Below, piece after piece: positions 1 to 4,921 of a stretch of 5,785 nt of DNA. Position numbers and translations under genes: made by a program. Position 1 is the first letter of the stretch, and every line of letters starts with the position of its first letter. Source of the stretch: an uncultured Johnsonella sp. (GTDB taxonomy: Bacteria; Bacillota; Clostridia; Lachnospirales; Lachnospiraceae); contig CAAFUL010000052.1 in the NCBI GenBank assembly GCA_900766185.1, positions 1-5,785 of the forward strand, written 5' to 3'. Under the pieces are notes generated by a model. That model was not told the DNA's origin, searched no databases, and saw only the letters and a program-made list of their open reading frames with translations.

Positions 1-451
1 AGCTATTGTTACTGAACTTTGCTTCACATATGGGTTCTAATATTTGCTTAATACATTGTTGTATCAGCCTATCCCATATACATGGAATACCTAACGGTCG
101 TGTTTTTCCGTTTGGCTTTGGGATGTCTTTACGCCTTACAGATTTTGGTCTGTATCCGTGCTTACTCCCTGTGACAATAAACCTCACTTTCTCCACCACT
201 TCATCAGGAGATTTGCTCCCAATATCTGTGATGTTTTTCTTGTCTGTTCCTGCCGTGTAGCTTCCTCCGTTTGCTTTGATATTTCTGTAGGCAAGCAAGA
301 TGTTGTTTTGGCTAAGTATCAAATCCATCAGGTTTTTGAACACCTCGCCGTTTTTACTCTTTTGATAAAGTTCATCAAATGTTTCCTGCATACCGTAATA
401 TTCAGCATGCCTTAGGTCATCTACACATAGATTTTTGTTTTTCTTTGGCAT
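1..451 (-). CDS. Group II intron-encoded reverse transcriptase/maturase (5' part, cut by window edge)
   Basis: This is the N-terminal 150 residues of a group II intron-encoded protein (IEP), read leftwards from ATG at 451 to the window edge without a stop. It begins MPKKNKNLCVDDLRHAEYYG. An RT0-like stretch (about 41-70, including ILLAYRNIKANGG and AGTD) is followed by the RT1 block, where YRPKSVRRKDIPKPNGK and TRPLGIPCIWDRLIQQ (about 100-132) are the hallmark of this family. The catalytic YADD, maturase (X) and any endonuclease domains would lie beyond base 1. Known role of the family: the protein binds its own intron RNA, helps it splice, and reverse-transcribes it into new DNA sites. Start choice: ATG at 451 is preceded by a strong AGGGGGTGAT ribosome binding site 5-6 nt upstream. 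The gene lies in the same direction as the interrupted coupling-protein gene, as expected for an ORF in intron domain IV. Whether it is active cannot be judged from this fragment. Confidence 0.93.
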   Translation of the reverse strand, partial: MPKKNKNLCVDDLRHAEYYGMQETFDELYQKSKNGEVFKNLMDLILSQNNILLAYRNIKANGGSYTAGTDKKNITDIGSKSPDEVVEKVRFIVTGSKHGYRPKSVRRKDIPKPNGKTRPLGIPCIWDRLIQQCIKQILEPICEAKFSNNS

Positions 452-484
452 AAGGCATCACCCCCTTTTTTGAAAGTGACCCTT
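452..484 (-). promoter_or_regulatory. Domain IVa-like hairpin holding the maturase ribosome binding site
   Basis: On the minus strand, AAGGGTCAC (484-476) can pair with GTGATGCCTT (461-452), giving nine pairs including one G-U, with one bulged G. The loop contains the AGGGG part of the ribosome binding site (466-462), and the GTGA of that site is in the stem. The maturase ATG follows the stem immediately. In the Lactococcus Ll.LtrB intron a comparable domain IVa hairpin carries the ltrA ribosome binding site, and the maturase binds it and represses its own translation. The same role is inferred here from position and pairing only. Confidence 0.6.
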
Positions 485-807
485 TTGGTCTTACTCGAAT
501 CCTTATCTCGGACTGAATAATGCCTGTTTATTACAACCGACTAGAGACCATTCCTACTTCTCCCATTACAGGAGCTATCAACGGTTCGGTCTCAACCTTT
601 CAGCAACGGTTAATCCGCTTATTGTTCTTCGTCAGAAAATCTTCTTTTGAAGACCCATTGCCTTTCCTTGTTCCGATAATTCTATCTGTGCATATATATC
701 CTTAGGTCTCTTGCTATAGTCCTGTTGGCTTGAATGTGCCTGTAACACAATATGGTCGTTCGGAGGGTCAATTTCTACTAAACCATACCAACTACGCTTT
801 AACGCAC

Positions 808-825
808 CCATACATTTCTGCATGG
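808..825 (-). ncRNA. GNRA-capped hairpin inside intron RNA
   Basis: Minus-strand CCATGCA (825-819) pairs with TGTATGG (814-808), with one G-U pair, around a GAAA tetraloop (818-815). GNRA loops of this kind make long-range tertiary contacts in group II intron domain I. The exact named subdomain was not assigned. The stem includes the ATG of a short open frame running to 632, which is therefore better read as structural RNA than as a gene. Confidence 0.6.
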
Positions 826-1091
826 TCTTCTTATAGAACCGTACATTCGCAGATTCGTCAGCTTGCCCGCCAAGGCAAACATTCTAACCATAAATATTTT
901 ATAGAGTCTCGGCTTATAGGTAGCACATCCCACCTCTGGGACGATTTCGTAGAACTTATGGCAGTTCCTTACGGCTACTCTCAGCCTTTGTCATGGAGCT
1001 TCACACCCCGACCTTTACAGTCGACGCATGTCCATCAAGACTAGGCGTTTCAGGGCGTTACCCCGTCATTCCACCTATCGAATTATCAGTT

Positions 1092-1135
1092 CATAAACCT
1101 ATAACGGTTTATGCGTAGGCTTTTTACCGCCTACG
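1092..1135 (-). ncRNA. Tandem perfect hairpins near the intron 5' end
   Basis: Two back-to-back stem-loops lie about 12 nt inside the intron. The first has CGTAGGC (1135-1129) pairing with GCCTACG (1120-1114) around an 8-nt loop. The second has CATAAACC (1113-1106) pairing with GGTTTATG (1099-1092) around a 6-nt loop. No base separates them. They belong to the beginning of intron domain I. An unspliced reading of the coupling-protein frame stops at TAG (1133-1131) within the first stem. Confidence 0.7.
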
Positions 1136-1147
1136 AACAAGTCGCAC

Positions 1148-1913
1148 TACACCAAAAATCTTCAGTAGATTTTTCTCCTTCTCCCTTTGTGTTTGCCATA
1201 ATCGTCTGTACAAGTTTTAGAATATCTTTTTCACTTCTCAGATAGGCAAATGGATTGTAGTGCATGGATTTTTTGAAATTTATGGTATTTAGCACTTTAA
1301 TATCATAGCCGTTTTTCTCAAGCATCTTTCCACACTCTATGAGAACGGTACCCTTTGGATCTGTTACAACATAGGATGAGTGCATTTGCATAAGATTGGG
1401 TTTTAGAAAAAATCTGGTCTTTCCGCTTCCTGAGCCTCCCACCACCAGTATATTTTTATTTCTTGCATATTTAGGGTTTTTAGGTCTACCATTCATGGTA
1501 AGTCTTTCCGTATCAGTTAAAAGTATGTTGTTTTCAAACTTTTCATCTACATACGGCTCTATGTCTTTTGAGTTCCCCCATCTTGCTGATCCATACTCTT
1601 TGCCTTGCCTAAACTTCTTGGCATTTTTTCCTTTGGTATAGACAATTACTTTGATTAGGGCTGCTACTATTATTCCCACTATTATATCTATTAAATGAAT
1701 ACTTGGAATAAAACTTATTTTGCCAATTTCTAAAATCGCCTTAAAAATCTTATCCAAAATGTCTCCGCCTATATAACTTCTAACATGTGCTGATAGGATG
1801 TTTCCCGGATAAAATAAAAAGAGATAAGGTAAGTTTTGAATTACAAACTTTTTCTTATCTCTTATATGAAATATATTTTTTATATCTTTTAGTATCTCTT
1901 TTACAATCTTCGT
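1148..1913 (-). CDS. VirD4/TraG-family coupling protein, 5' exon (interrupted by group II intron)
   Basis: This is the N-terminal 255 codons plus one base of a type IV secretion coupling ATPase, an inner-membrane protein that brings the relaxase-DNA complex to the transfer channel. Features, counted from the presumed start at 1913: a first membrane segment about 28-46 (NLPYLFLFYPGNIL), a second about 74-92 (DIIVGIIVAALIKVIVY), the family signature YTKGKNAKKFRQGKEYGSARWG, Walker A GGSGSGKT at 159-166, and the VTDPKG motif at 183-188. The Walker B half must lie in the 3' exon beyond the intron and outside the window. The frame has no ATG, GTG or TTG between its upstream stop (1940-1938) and TTG at 1757. 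Starting at 1757 would drop the first membrane segment, so ACG at 1913, placed 7 nt after AAGGAGG, is preferred. Unspliced RNA would add Ser-Ala-Thr-Cys-Ser and then stop at 1131. The gene follows the zinc-ribbon gene by 20 nt. Confidence 0.9.
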
Positions 1914-1927
1914 ATTGATTCCTCCTT
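1911..1927 (-). promoter_or_regulatory. Strong ribosome binding site followed by ACG in place of a start codon
   Basis: AAGGAGG (1927-1921) is followed by 7 nt (AATCAAT) and then ACG AAG ATT GTA, which opens the full coupling-protein frame. A single C-to-T change would make it ATG. The alternatives in frame are ATC at 1919 (too close to the site), ATT at 1907 (13 nt away) and TTG at 1757 (behind a weak GGAG). ACG is therefore either a very rare start codon, a loss-of-start mutation, or a sequencing error. Confidence 0.7.
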
Positions 1928-1933
1928 CCTGAC

Positions 1934-2161
1934 TTACTCATCTTTATACCTAATTACAGGAACTTGCTTTGTTTTTTCACCTATCTTTTTCTTTTCTAAT
2001 GAAAAAATCATATTCCCTGTTCTTTCAAAATATCCCATATCTTTATGATAGCTCATACCGCATTTACAATGTAACAGTCCTATAAACTGTTGTTTCATCT
2101 TACGATTACATCTTGGACATAAATTTTTCTTCACTGTAGGCAACTTTCCTTTCTTTATCAT
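1934..2161 (-). CDS. Small zinc-ribbon protein of the conjugation module
   Basis: This is a 75-residue basic protein. It has Cys15-Pro-Arg-Cys18 and then His31-Cys32-Lys-Cys34, a CX2C-X13-CXC pattern that would fit a single zinc-ribbon fold, with His39 as a further possible ligand. There is no signal peptide or membrane segment. The C-terminal half is Lys/Glu-rich and ends QVPVIRYKDE. I do not recognise a named family or a function. The length, clean start and stop, and a position 20 nt upstream of the coupling-protein start argue for a real gene co-expressed with it. It starts at ATG 2161 with no clear Shine-Dalgarno site. Instead, an extended -10 box sits so close that the transcript might start only a few bases before the ATG. 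Nucleic-acid binding is a plausible inference from the zinc-ribbon pattern, nothing more. Confidence 0.8.
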   Translation of the reverse strand: MIKKGKLPTVKKNLCPRCNRKMKQQFIGLLHCKCGMSYHKDMGYFERTGNMIFSLEKKKIGEKTKQVPVIRYKDE

Positions 2162-2170
2162 TATTTCAAT

Positions 2171-2179
2171 ATTATATCA
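2171..2179 (-). promoter_or_regulatory. Extended -10 promoter candidate before the zinc-ribbon gene
   Basis: Minus-strand TGATATAAT is a perfect extended -10 element (TGnTATAAT). No good -35 box is seen at the usual distance; the sequence there is CGGTGG. A start about 7 nt downstream of TATAAT would fall near 2164, leaving only about 0-4 nt before ATG at 2161, so the transcript would be almost leaderless. This could give the zinc-ribbon and virD4 genes their own transcription, separate from repA-dnaC-pcfB. The region is very AT-rich, so a chance match is possible. Confidence 0.4.
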
Positions 2180-2320
2180 CTTTTTTATTAATTCCACCGA
2201 ATCTTCCATCCTTTTGTTTTCATTATTGCAAATGATCCTACTTTTCATGGGAGAAGATAAACTGAAAAACTTTGTTGTACTTTCTTTTATATATTCCTCT
2301 TTTGGCTAAAAGACATATTT
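2180..2320 (-). other. Intergenic gap between pcfB and the zinc-ribbon gene
   Basis: This is about 140 nt without a convincing gene. It holds a weak AT-rich inverted repeat (TCTTTT/AAAAGA, 2298-2313) shortly after the pcfB stop; no T-run follows it on the minus strand, so it is not called a terminator. The longest ATG frame on the minus strand here is about 11 codons. The gap ends at the extended -10 candidate. Confidence 0.6.
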
Positions 2321-2806
2321 CTATAAACTTTGCTCATTAAGTTTCTCCTTGATTTTATCTTTCTTTGGTGCTTTTTTCACCTTTTCTTTAAATTGATTTA
2401 GTTTACCCATTACCGATTCTCTTTTCTTATTTTTTCCGGCAAATTTTTCTACTGCTTCTTTAAACGCCTGCTCCATGACCTTTTCATCCTTTGCCTGAAA
2501 GAAGATGATATTATTTCCTGTTGTAAGATCTTTTTTTATACTGAATTTTACTCCGTTTTTATTTAGCTCTCTTTTTAAGCCCTTAAAATCAAGGTCATTT
2601 AGTTCTAAGGTTTCAACCTTCCCTTTCTTCACCAAATCTTTTACGGTTGTCGGTTTCTTTTCTTCTATAAATTCCTTTAGACTTTTCCCTTTCTTGGCTG
2701 CCATATTTAACATTTTTTTCATAAGGTCTATTACCATTTTGGCTGTTCTTATGTTTCCTCTTTCTACCATGGCAATAACCTGTCTGCTTACTTCTTCATT
2801 GATCAA
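2321..2806 (-). CDS. pcfB: PcfB-like protein (DUF3801), coupling-protein accessory
   Basis: This 161-residue soluble protein opens MINEEVSRQVIAM. It has the DUF3801/PcfB core at about 72-120: a FKGLKRELNKNGVKFSIKKD segment, then IIFFQAKDEKVMEQAFKEAV. A very Lys-rich tail (about 123-155) follows. In the enterococcal plasmid pCF10 the related PcfB works with the VirD4-type receptor PcfC and the relaxase in DNA processing and substrate docking; the same role is inferred here from family and location. The start codon is TTG at 2806, six bases after a strong AGGAGGT site, and the protein N-terminus then matches the family. It begins 13 nt after the dnaC-like stop, and the ribosome binding site abuts that stop codon, so the two genes are probably translated from one transcript. 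Confidence 0.88.
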   Translation of the reverse strand: MINEEVSRQVIAMVERGNIRTAKMVIDLMKKMLNMAAKKGKSLKEFIEEKKPTTVKDLVKKGKVETLELNDLDFKGLKRELNKNGVKFSIKKDLTTGNNIIFFQAKDEKVMEQAFKEAVEKFAGKNKKRESVMGKLNQFKEKVKKAPKKDKIKEKLNEQSL

Positions 2807-2819
2807 TAGTTTACCTCCT

Positions 2820-3671
2820 CTATCCGTTTATTAAAAGTGTATTTGCTTTTCTTACTTTCTCCTTCATCTTTACAATTCTTTTATTCTCTCCTGAAAAAAC
2901 AATCGGTACTGCCATCTCAAGTATCCTTGAATAAACCCTTTGTTCTTTCAGATTAATTGGAGCTGTAAGTTTAGTTGCACTAAGATTGGTTGTTAAAATG
3001 ATTGGTTTATTTGCTCTATACCTGCTGTCAATAACATTAAATATATGCTCTGTAGCAAATGGCGTATCTCTTTCCATTCCAAAATCATCAATTATCAGCA
3101 GTCTATATTCATTTAAGTTTGCAATGTACTTATTTTTATTAATTTCAAGGTTCATCATATCATTCAAGATAACGGCAAAGTTGGTCATCTTCACTGAAAT
3201 TTCCCTTTCAATGAGAGCATTGGCTATTGCTGATGCCAAAAAGGTTTTCCCGGTTCCTACCGGTCCCGTAAACAGTAGTCCGATATTTTCTTTTTCCATT
3301 TCTTCAAATTTTTCTACATAATTTTGCCCTGTTCTTTTATGCTCCAAACTGCCGTCATCCTTTCTAAATGTCTGCTCTGATAAAAGCCTGTCATCAAAGG
3401 CTTCTTCTCTTAGCTCAGCAATTCTGCTCATCCTTTCAAAATCTTTCCACCTATCACTTTCCTTATTCAATTTCTCCTCCCTACAGGTATGGTTTTCAAC
3501 CATTTTTCTTGAAACTTCCGGTACAATACTTATCTGCTGTTTCGGTGTATTATATAAACCACAATAAATGAGTTCGTCTTTATCACCTATATGATCTCTG
3601 ATTTCTTCGTTTAATAGAGCTTGTTTCAAGCTATCAGATACCCCGATAAAAGCATTTCCTGCTTTTTCCAT
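2820..3671 (-). CDS. DnaC/IstB-type ATP-binding protein (probable helicase loader)
   Basis: This 283-residue AAA+ protein has Walker A GPVGTGKT at 136-143, Walker B LLIIDDFG at 191-198, a sensor-1 segment PIILTTN (Asn229), and an arginine region RVYSRILEM (about 245-253). This is the DnaC/IstB arrangement. Proteins of this kind load the replicative helicase at an origin; the neighbour is a RepA-type initiator, so loading helicase at the element's own origin is the likely job. The N-terminal region has the segment LIYCGLYNTPKQ (Cys37) and HTCREEK (Cys63). In relatives as I remember them, each of these segments carries a pair of cysteines forming a metal site, so half of that cluster seems to be missing here. 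ATG at 3671 follows GGAG by 6 nt, and an in-frame stop lies shortly upstream. It lies 84 nt after repA. An IstB transposition helper is less likely because no IstA-like transposase is nearby. Confidence 0.9.
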   Translation of the reverse strand: MEKAGNAFIGVSDSLKQALLNEEIRDHIGDKDELIYCGLYNTPKQQISIVPEVSRKMVENHTCREEKLNKESDRWKDFERMSRIAELREEAFDDRLLSEQTFRKDDGSLEHKRTGQNYVEKFEEMEKENIGLLFTGPVGTGKTFLASAIANALIEREISVKMTNFAVILNDMMNLEINKNKYIANLNEYRLLIIDDFGMERDTPFATEHIFNVIDSRYRANKPIILTTNLSATKLTAPINLKEQRVYSRILEMAVPIVFSGENKRIVKMKEKVRKANTLLING

Positions 3672-3755
3672 GAATTTCTCCGTTTCTTAAAATATTTTCA
3701 GCTTCAATAATTTGATTTTTTTATACTGTTTATTATCTCTACTGTCTTTATACTT
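3672..3755 (-). other. Spacer between repA and the dnaC-like gene
   Basis: This is 84 nt, very AT-rich. It contains a short direct repeat (CAGTA, twice within about 20 nt) and a TTAAAA/GATAAT pair 16 nt apart that could be a weak promoter. No terminator-like hairpin is seen, so transcription from repA into the dnaC-like gene is likely. Confidence 0.45.
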
Positions 3756-4790
3756 TTAAGTTGTATTTAAAAAATCCTGCCATATTTGCCGGTCTTTGCT
3801 GTAATCCGTTGTACATGATTCTATAACCGTTTCCGATATTGTCATTCCTAAAATATTGGCGTGTGCATTGTAAAGCAGAGAAATAAGATAGGCTCTTAAG
3901 TTTTTTATATTTTGTCTGTTTTTCCCTAAAACTGATAGGACATACTTTATATGCTCTTTTTTTAGCGATAAAAGCCGTTCCCTTACTGTTTTATAGTTCA
4001 CACTGTTTTGATTTACTTTTATATCCTTCTTATTTTGAATTGCCTCTGTCATCAGATTTATGATAAGGTCAATCCTTTCTTTTTCTTCCTCCTCTATCAA
4101 GACCGGATATTCTATTTTTTGTTTAATTACTTTCCTTATCAACTCCACCTCCATATCTTTATCCTGATTATAAAGACTTCCTCTTACCAAGTTCTCTTTT
4201 GAGGGGGATATGGGGGAGGTATTATTATAATCAGTATCATTATATTCAGTATTATTAATATTAGTCTTATTACATTGTGATTTTAACAATTCTTGTTTTG
4301 TGAATTTCACATTTCCTGAATTGTGATTTTCATAATTCTTGAGTTGTGAATTTAATAATTCCTGATTTATGATTTCTTCTTCACCTGTAAAATCTTCATC
4401 TTTTTCAATACCTTCTTCATCAGATGATTGAACAATAAAGTTCTTCACATAGAGTATATTGGGTCTGCCAAGTCCCAGTCTTTTCTTTTCAACAAGTCCT
4501 ATGCCCTTTTTATCATCCAATTCCTGTAGTATTTTCGTTGCCTTTTGGGTGGCACAACACATGGTTTGGGCAATCTCCTCAATAGTGAATATAATATATA
4601 CTTTATTTTCTTCATCAATCCAGCCATTTTTCATGGATAAACTCATTCGATCAAGTAAAATTCCATACAGCACTTTAGCATCACTGCTCAGAATCCTAAA
4701 TGCTTCATCAGTAAATAACAATTTCGGAATACGAAAAAATGAGAAAGCTTCAGCTTCTTTTCCGTAATAGTAGTTAAATTTTACACCCAT
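3756..4790 (-). CDS. repA: RepA-type replication initiator (RepA N-terminal domain family)
   Basis: This is a 344-residue initiator. It opens MGVKFNYYYGKEAEAFSFFR followed by IPKLLFTDEAF, the signature of the RepA N-terminal domain (about 1-115), a winged-helix DNA-binding region; IEEIAQTMCCATQKATKILQELDDKKGIGLVE is the expected helix-turn-helix and wing. A low-complexity Asn/Glu/Ser linker (about 122-200) separates it from a helical C-terminal domain (about 205-344) like that of ICE RepA proteins. The start is set at 4790, not at the ATG 30 bases upstream, because AAGGAGG (4805-4799) lies 6 nt before it and the family begins at the FNYYYG segment. The linker-coding DNA holds 23-bp iteron-like repeats whose period is not a multiple of three. 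RepA_N plasmid initiators commonly have their origin inside the rep gene, so RepA probably binds there. The dnaC-like gene follows. Confidence 0.9.
   Translation of the reverse strand: MGVKFNYYYGKEAEAFSFFRIPKLLFTDEAFRILSSDAKVLYGILLDRMSLSMKNGWIDEENKVYIIFTIEEIAQTMCCATQKATKILQELDDKKGIGLVEKKRLGLGRPNILYVKNFIVQSSDEEGIEKDEDFTGEEEIINQELLNSQLKNYENHNSGNVKFTKQELLKSQCNKTNINNTEYNDTDYNNTSPISPSKENLVRGSLYNQDKDMEVELIRKVIKQKIEYPVLIEEEEKERIDLIINLMTEAIQNKKDIKVNQNSVNYKTVRERLLSLKKEHIKYVLSVLGKNRQNIKNLRAYLISLLYNAHANILGMTISETVIESCTTDYSKDRQIWQDFLNTT
4225..4269. repeat. Three AT-rich 15-bp direct repeats (possible DNA-unwinding element)
   Basis: Consecutive plus-strand units are TTATAATCAGTATCA (4225-4239), TTATATTCAGTATTA (4240-4254) and TTAATATTAGTCTTA (4255-4269). 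They encode Lys-Thr-Asn-Ile-Asn, Asn-Thr-Glu-Tyr-Asn and Asp-Thr-Asp-Tyr-Asn of the RepA linker. The stretch is about 85% A+T and ends 5 nt before the 23-bp repeats. AT-rich short repeats beside iterons are the usual site of strand opening in iteron origins. A G-rich run (4203-4219, plus strand) flanks the other side. The period is a multiple of three, so a simple protein-level repeat is also possible. Confidence 0.6.
4275..4389. repeat. Five 23-bp direct repeats (iterons) inside repA; candidate replication origin
   Basis: Units start at 4275, 4298, 4321, 4344 and 4367, an exact 23-bp period with no gaps. The plus-strand consensus begins TTGTGAWTTT, has five variable bases, and continues TTCYTG. 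The first four copies match well; the fifth keeps TTATGATTT and CCTG only. Since 23 is not divisible by three, the repeats fall in changing reading frames, so conservation points to the DNA, not the protein. The trace in the protein is QELLNSQ and QELLKSQ, 23 residues (three repeats) apart. A 23-bp period is about two helical turns, typical of initiator binding sites. Confidence 0.8.
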
Positions 4791-4798
4791 GCTCTCTA

Positions 4799-4805
4799 CC
4801 TCCTT
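4799..4805 (-). promoter_or_regulatory. Ribosome binding site fixing the repA start
   Basis: Minus-strand AAGGAGG lies 6 nt before ATG at 4790. It falls inside the frame that would open at the upstream ATG at 4820, which has no comparable site, so translation is taken to start at 4790. Confidence 0.85.
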
Positions 4806-4826
4806 ATATGTTTTAAGCATTAAAAT

Positions 4827-4869
4827 AAGTGTAGCTGTTTAAGCTGGTTGTTCCTCGGCAACTACACTT
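4827..4869 (-). promoter_or_regulatory. Three-armed inverted repeat in the repA leader
   Basis: AAGTGTAG (4869-4862) and CTACACTT (4834-4827) form an 8-bp outer stem. The 27 nt between them can fold into two small arms: GTTG/CAAC around 8 nt, and AGCT/AGCT around 5 nt. It lies about 36 nt upstream of the repA start and after the terminator of the preceding gene. It could be a leader RNA structure or a protein operator controlling initiator synthesis. I see no certain -35/-10 pair in the spacer, so the repA promoter is not placed. Confidence 0.5.
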
Positions 4870-4879
4870 GTATGATATT

Positions 4880-4908
4880 AAAAAGAGATAGCCACTTTTT
4901 GCTATCTC
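4880..4908 (-). terminator. Intrinsic terminator after the BRO-N gene
   Basis: The minus-strand stem GAGATAGC (4908-4901) / GCTATCTC (4892-4885), with an 8-nt loop, is followed directly by TTTTT (4884-4880). It begins 13 nt after the stop codon of the BRO-N gene. It should largely separate that transcript from repA, implying a separate repA promoter in the 4806-4879 spacer. Confidence 0.85.
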
Positions 4909-4921
4909 CAAATGAATGTTT

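Larger units (their letters stand above)
1..1147 (-). mobile_element. Group II intron, 5' portion (domains I-III plus start of domain IV ORF)
   Basis: On the minus strand the intron opens with GTGCGACTTG, matching the group II 5' consensus GUGYG. It follows the codons for Glu-Asp-Phe-Trp-Cys and one base of the next codon (phase 1 insertion). About 690 nt of non-coding, structured, GC-richer sequence precede the maturase gene. Visible helices include two perfect hairpins at 1092-1135, a GAAA-capped hairpin at 808-825, a TCCCA/TGGGA hairpin near 935, and a GAGACC/GGTCTC stem (588-593 with 544-549). The 3' half, with catalytic domain V, domain VI and the 3' exon, is beyond base 1. Exon-binding sites are not secure: GAAATC (943-948) could pair with exon GATTTT as EBS2, and TGCAC (688-692) with exon GTGTA as EBS1, but both are tentative. 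The subclass was not assigned. Confidence 0.92.

Noticed and set aside
632..823. A 63-codon minus-strand open frame inside the intron, with protein-like composition.
   Set aside because: Its ATG lies within a GAAA-capped RNA hairpin (808-825) of intron domain I, it has no ribosome binding site, and the open frame continues upstream without a start. It is best explained as structural RNA.
2298..2313. The TCTTTT/AAAAGA inverted repeat as a terminator for pcfB.
   Set aside because: The stem is weak and A+T only apart from the end pairs, and no T-run follows on the minus strand.
2505..2834. Plus-strand open frame of 109 codons opposite pcfB.
   Set aside because: Antisense shadow of an AT-rich, Lys-rich gene; no ribosome binding site or recognisable product.
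4225..4389. The repeat array as a CRISPR.
   Set aside because: The repeats are contiguous 23-bp and 15-bp units with no unique spacers, and they lie within a coding sequence. No cas genes are present.
4820..4820. ATG at 4820 as the repA start, adding 10 residues.
   Set aside because: The perfect AAGGAGG sits inside those 10 codons and points to ATG 4790, where the protein also begins as its family does.
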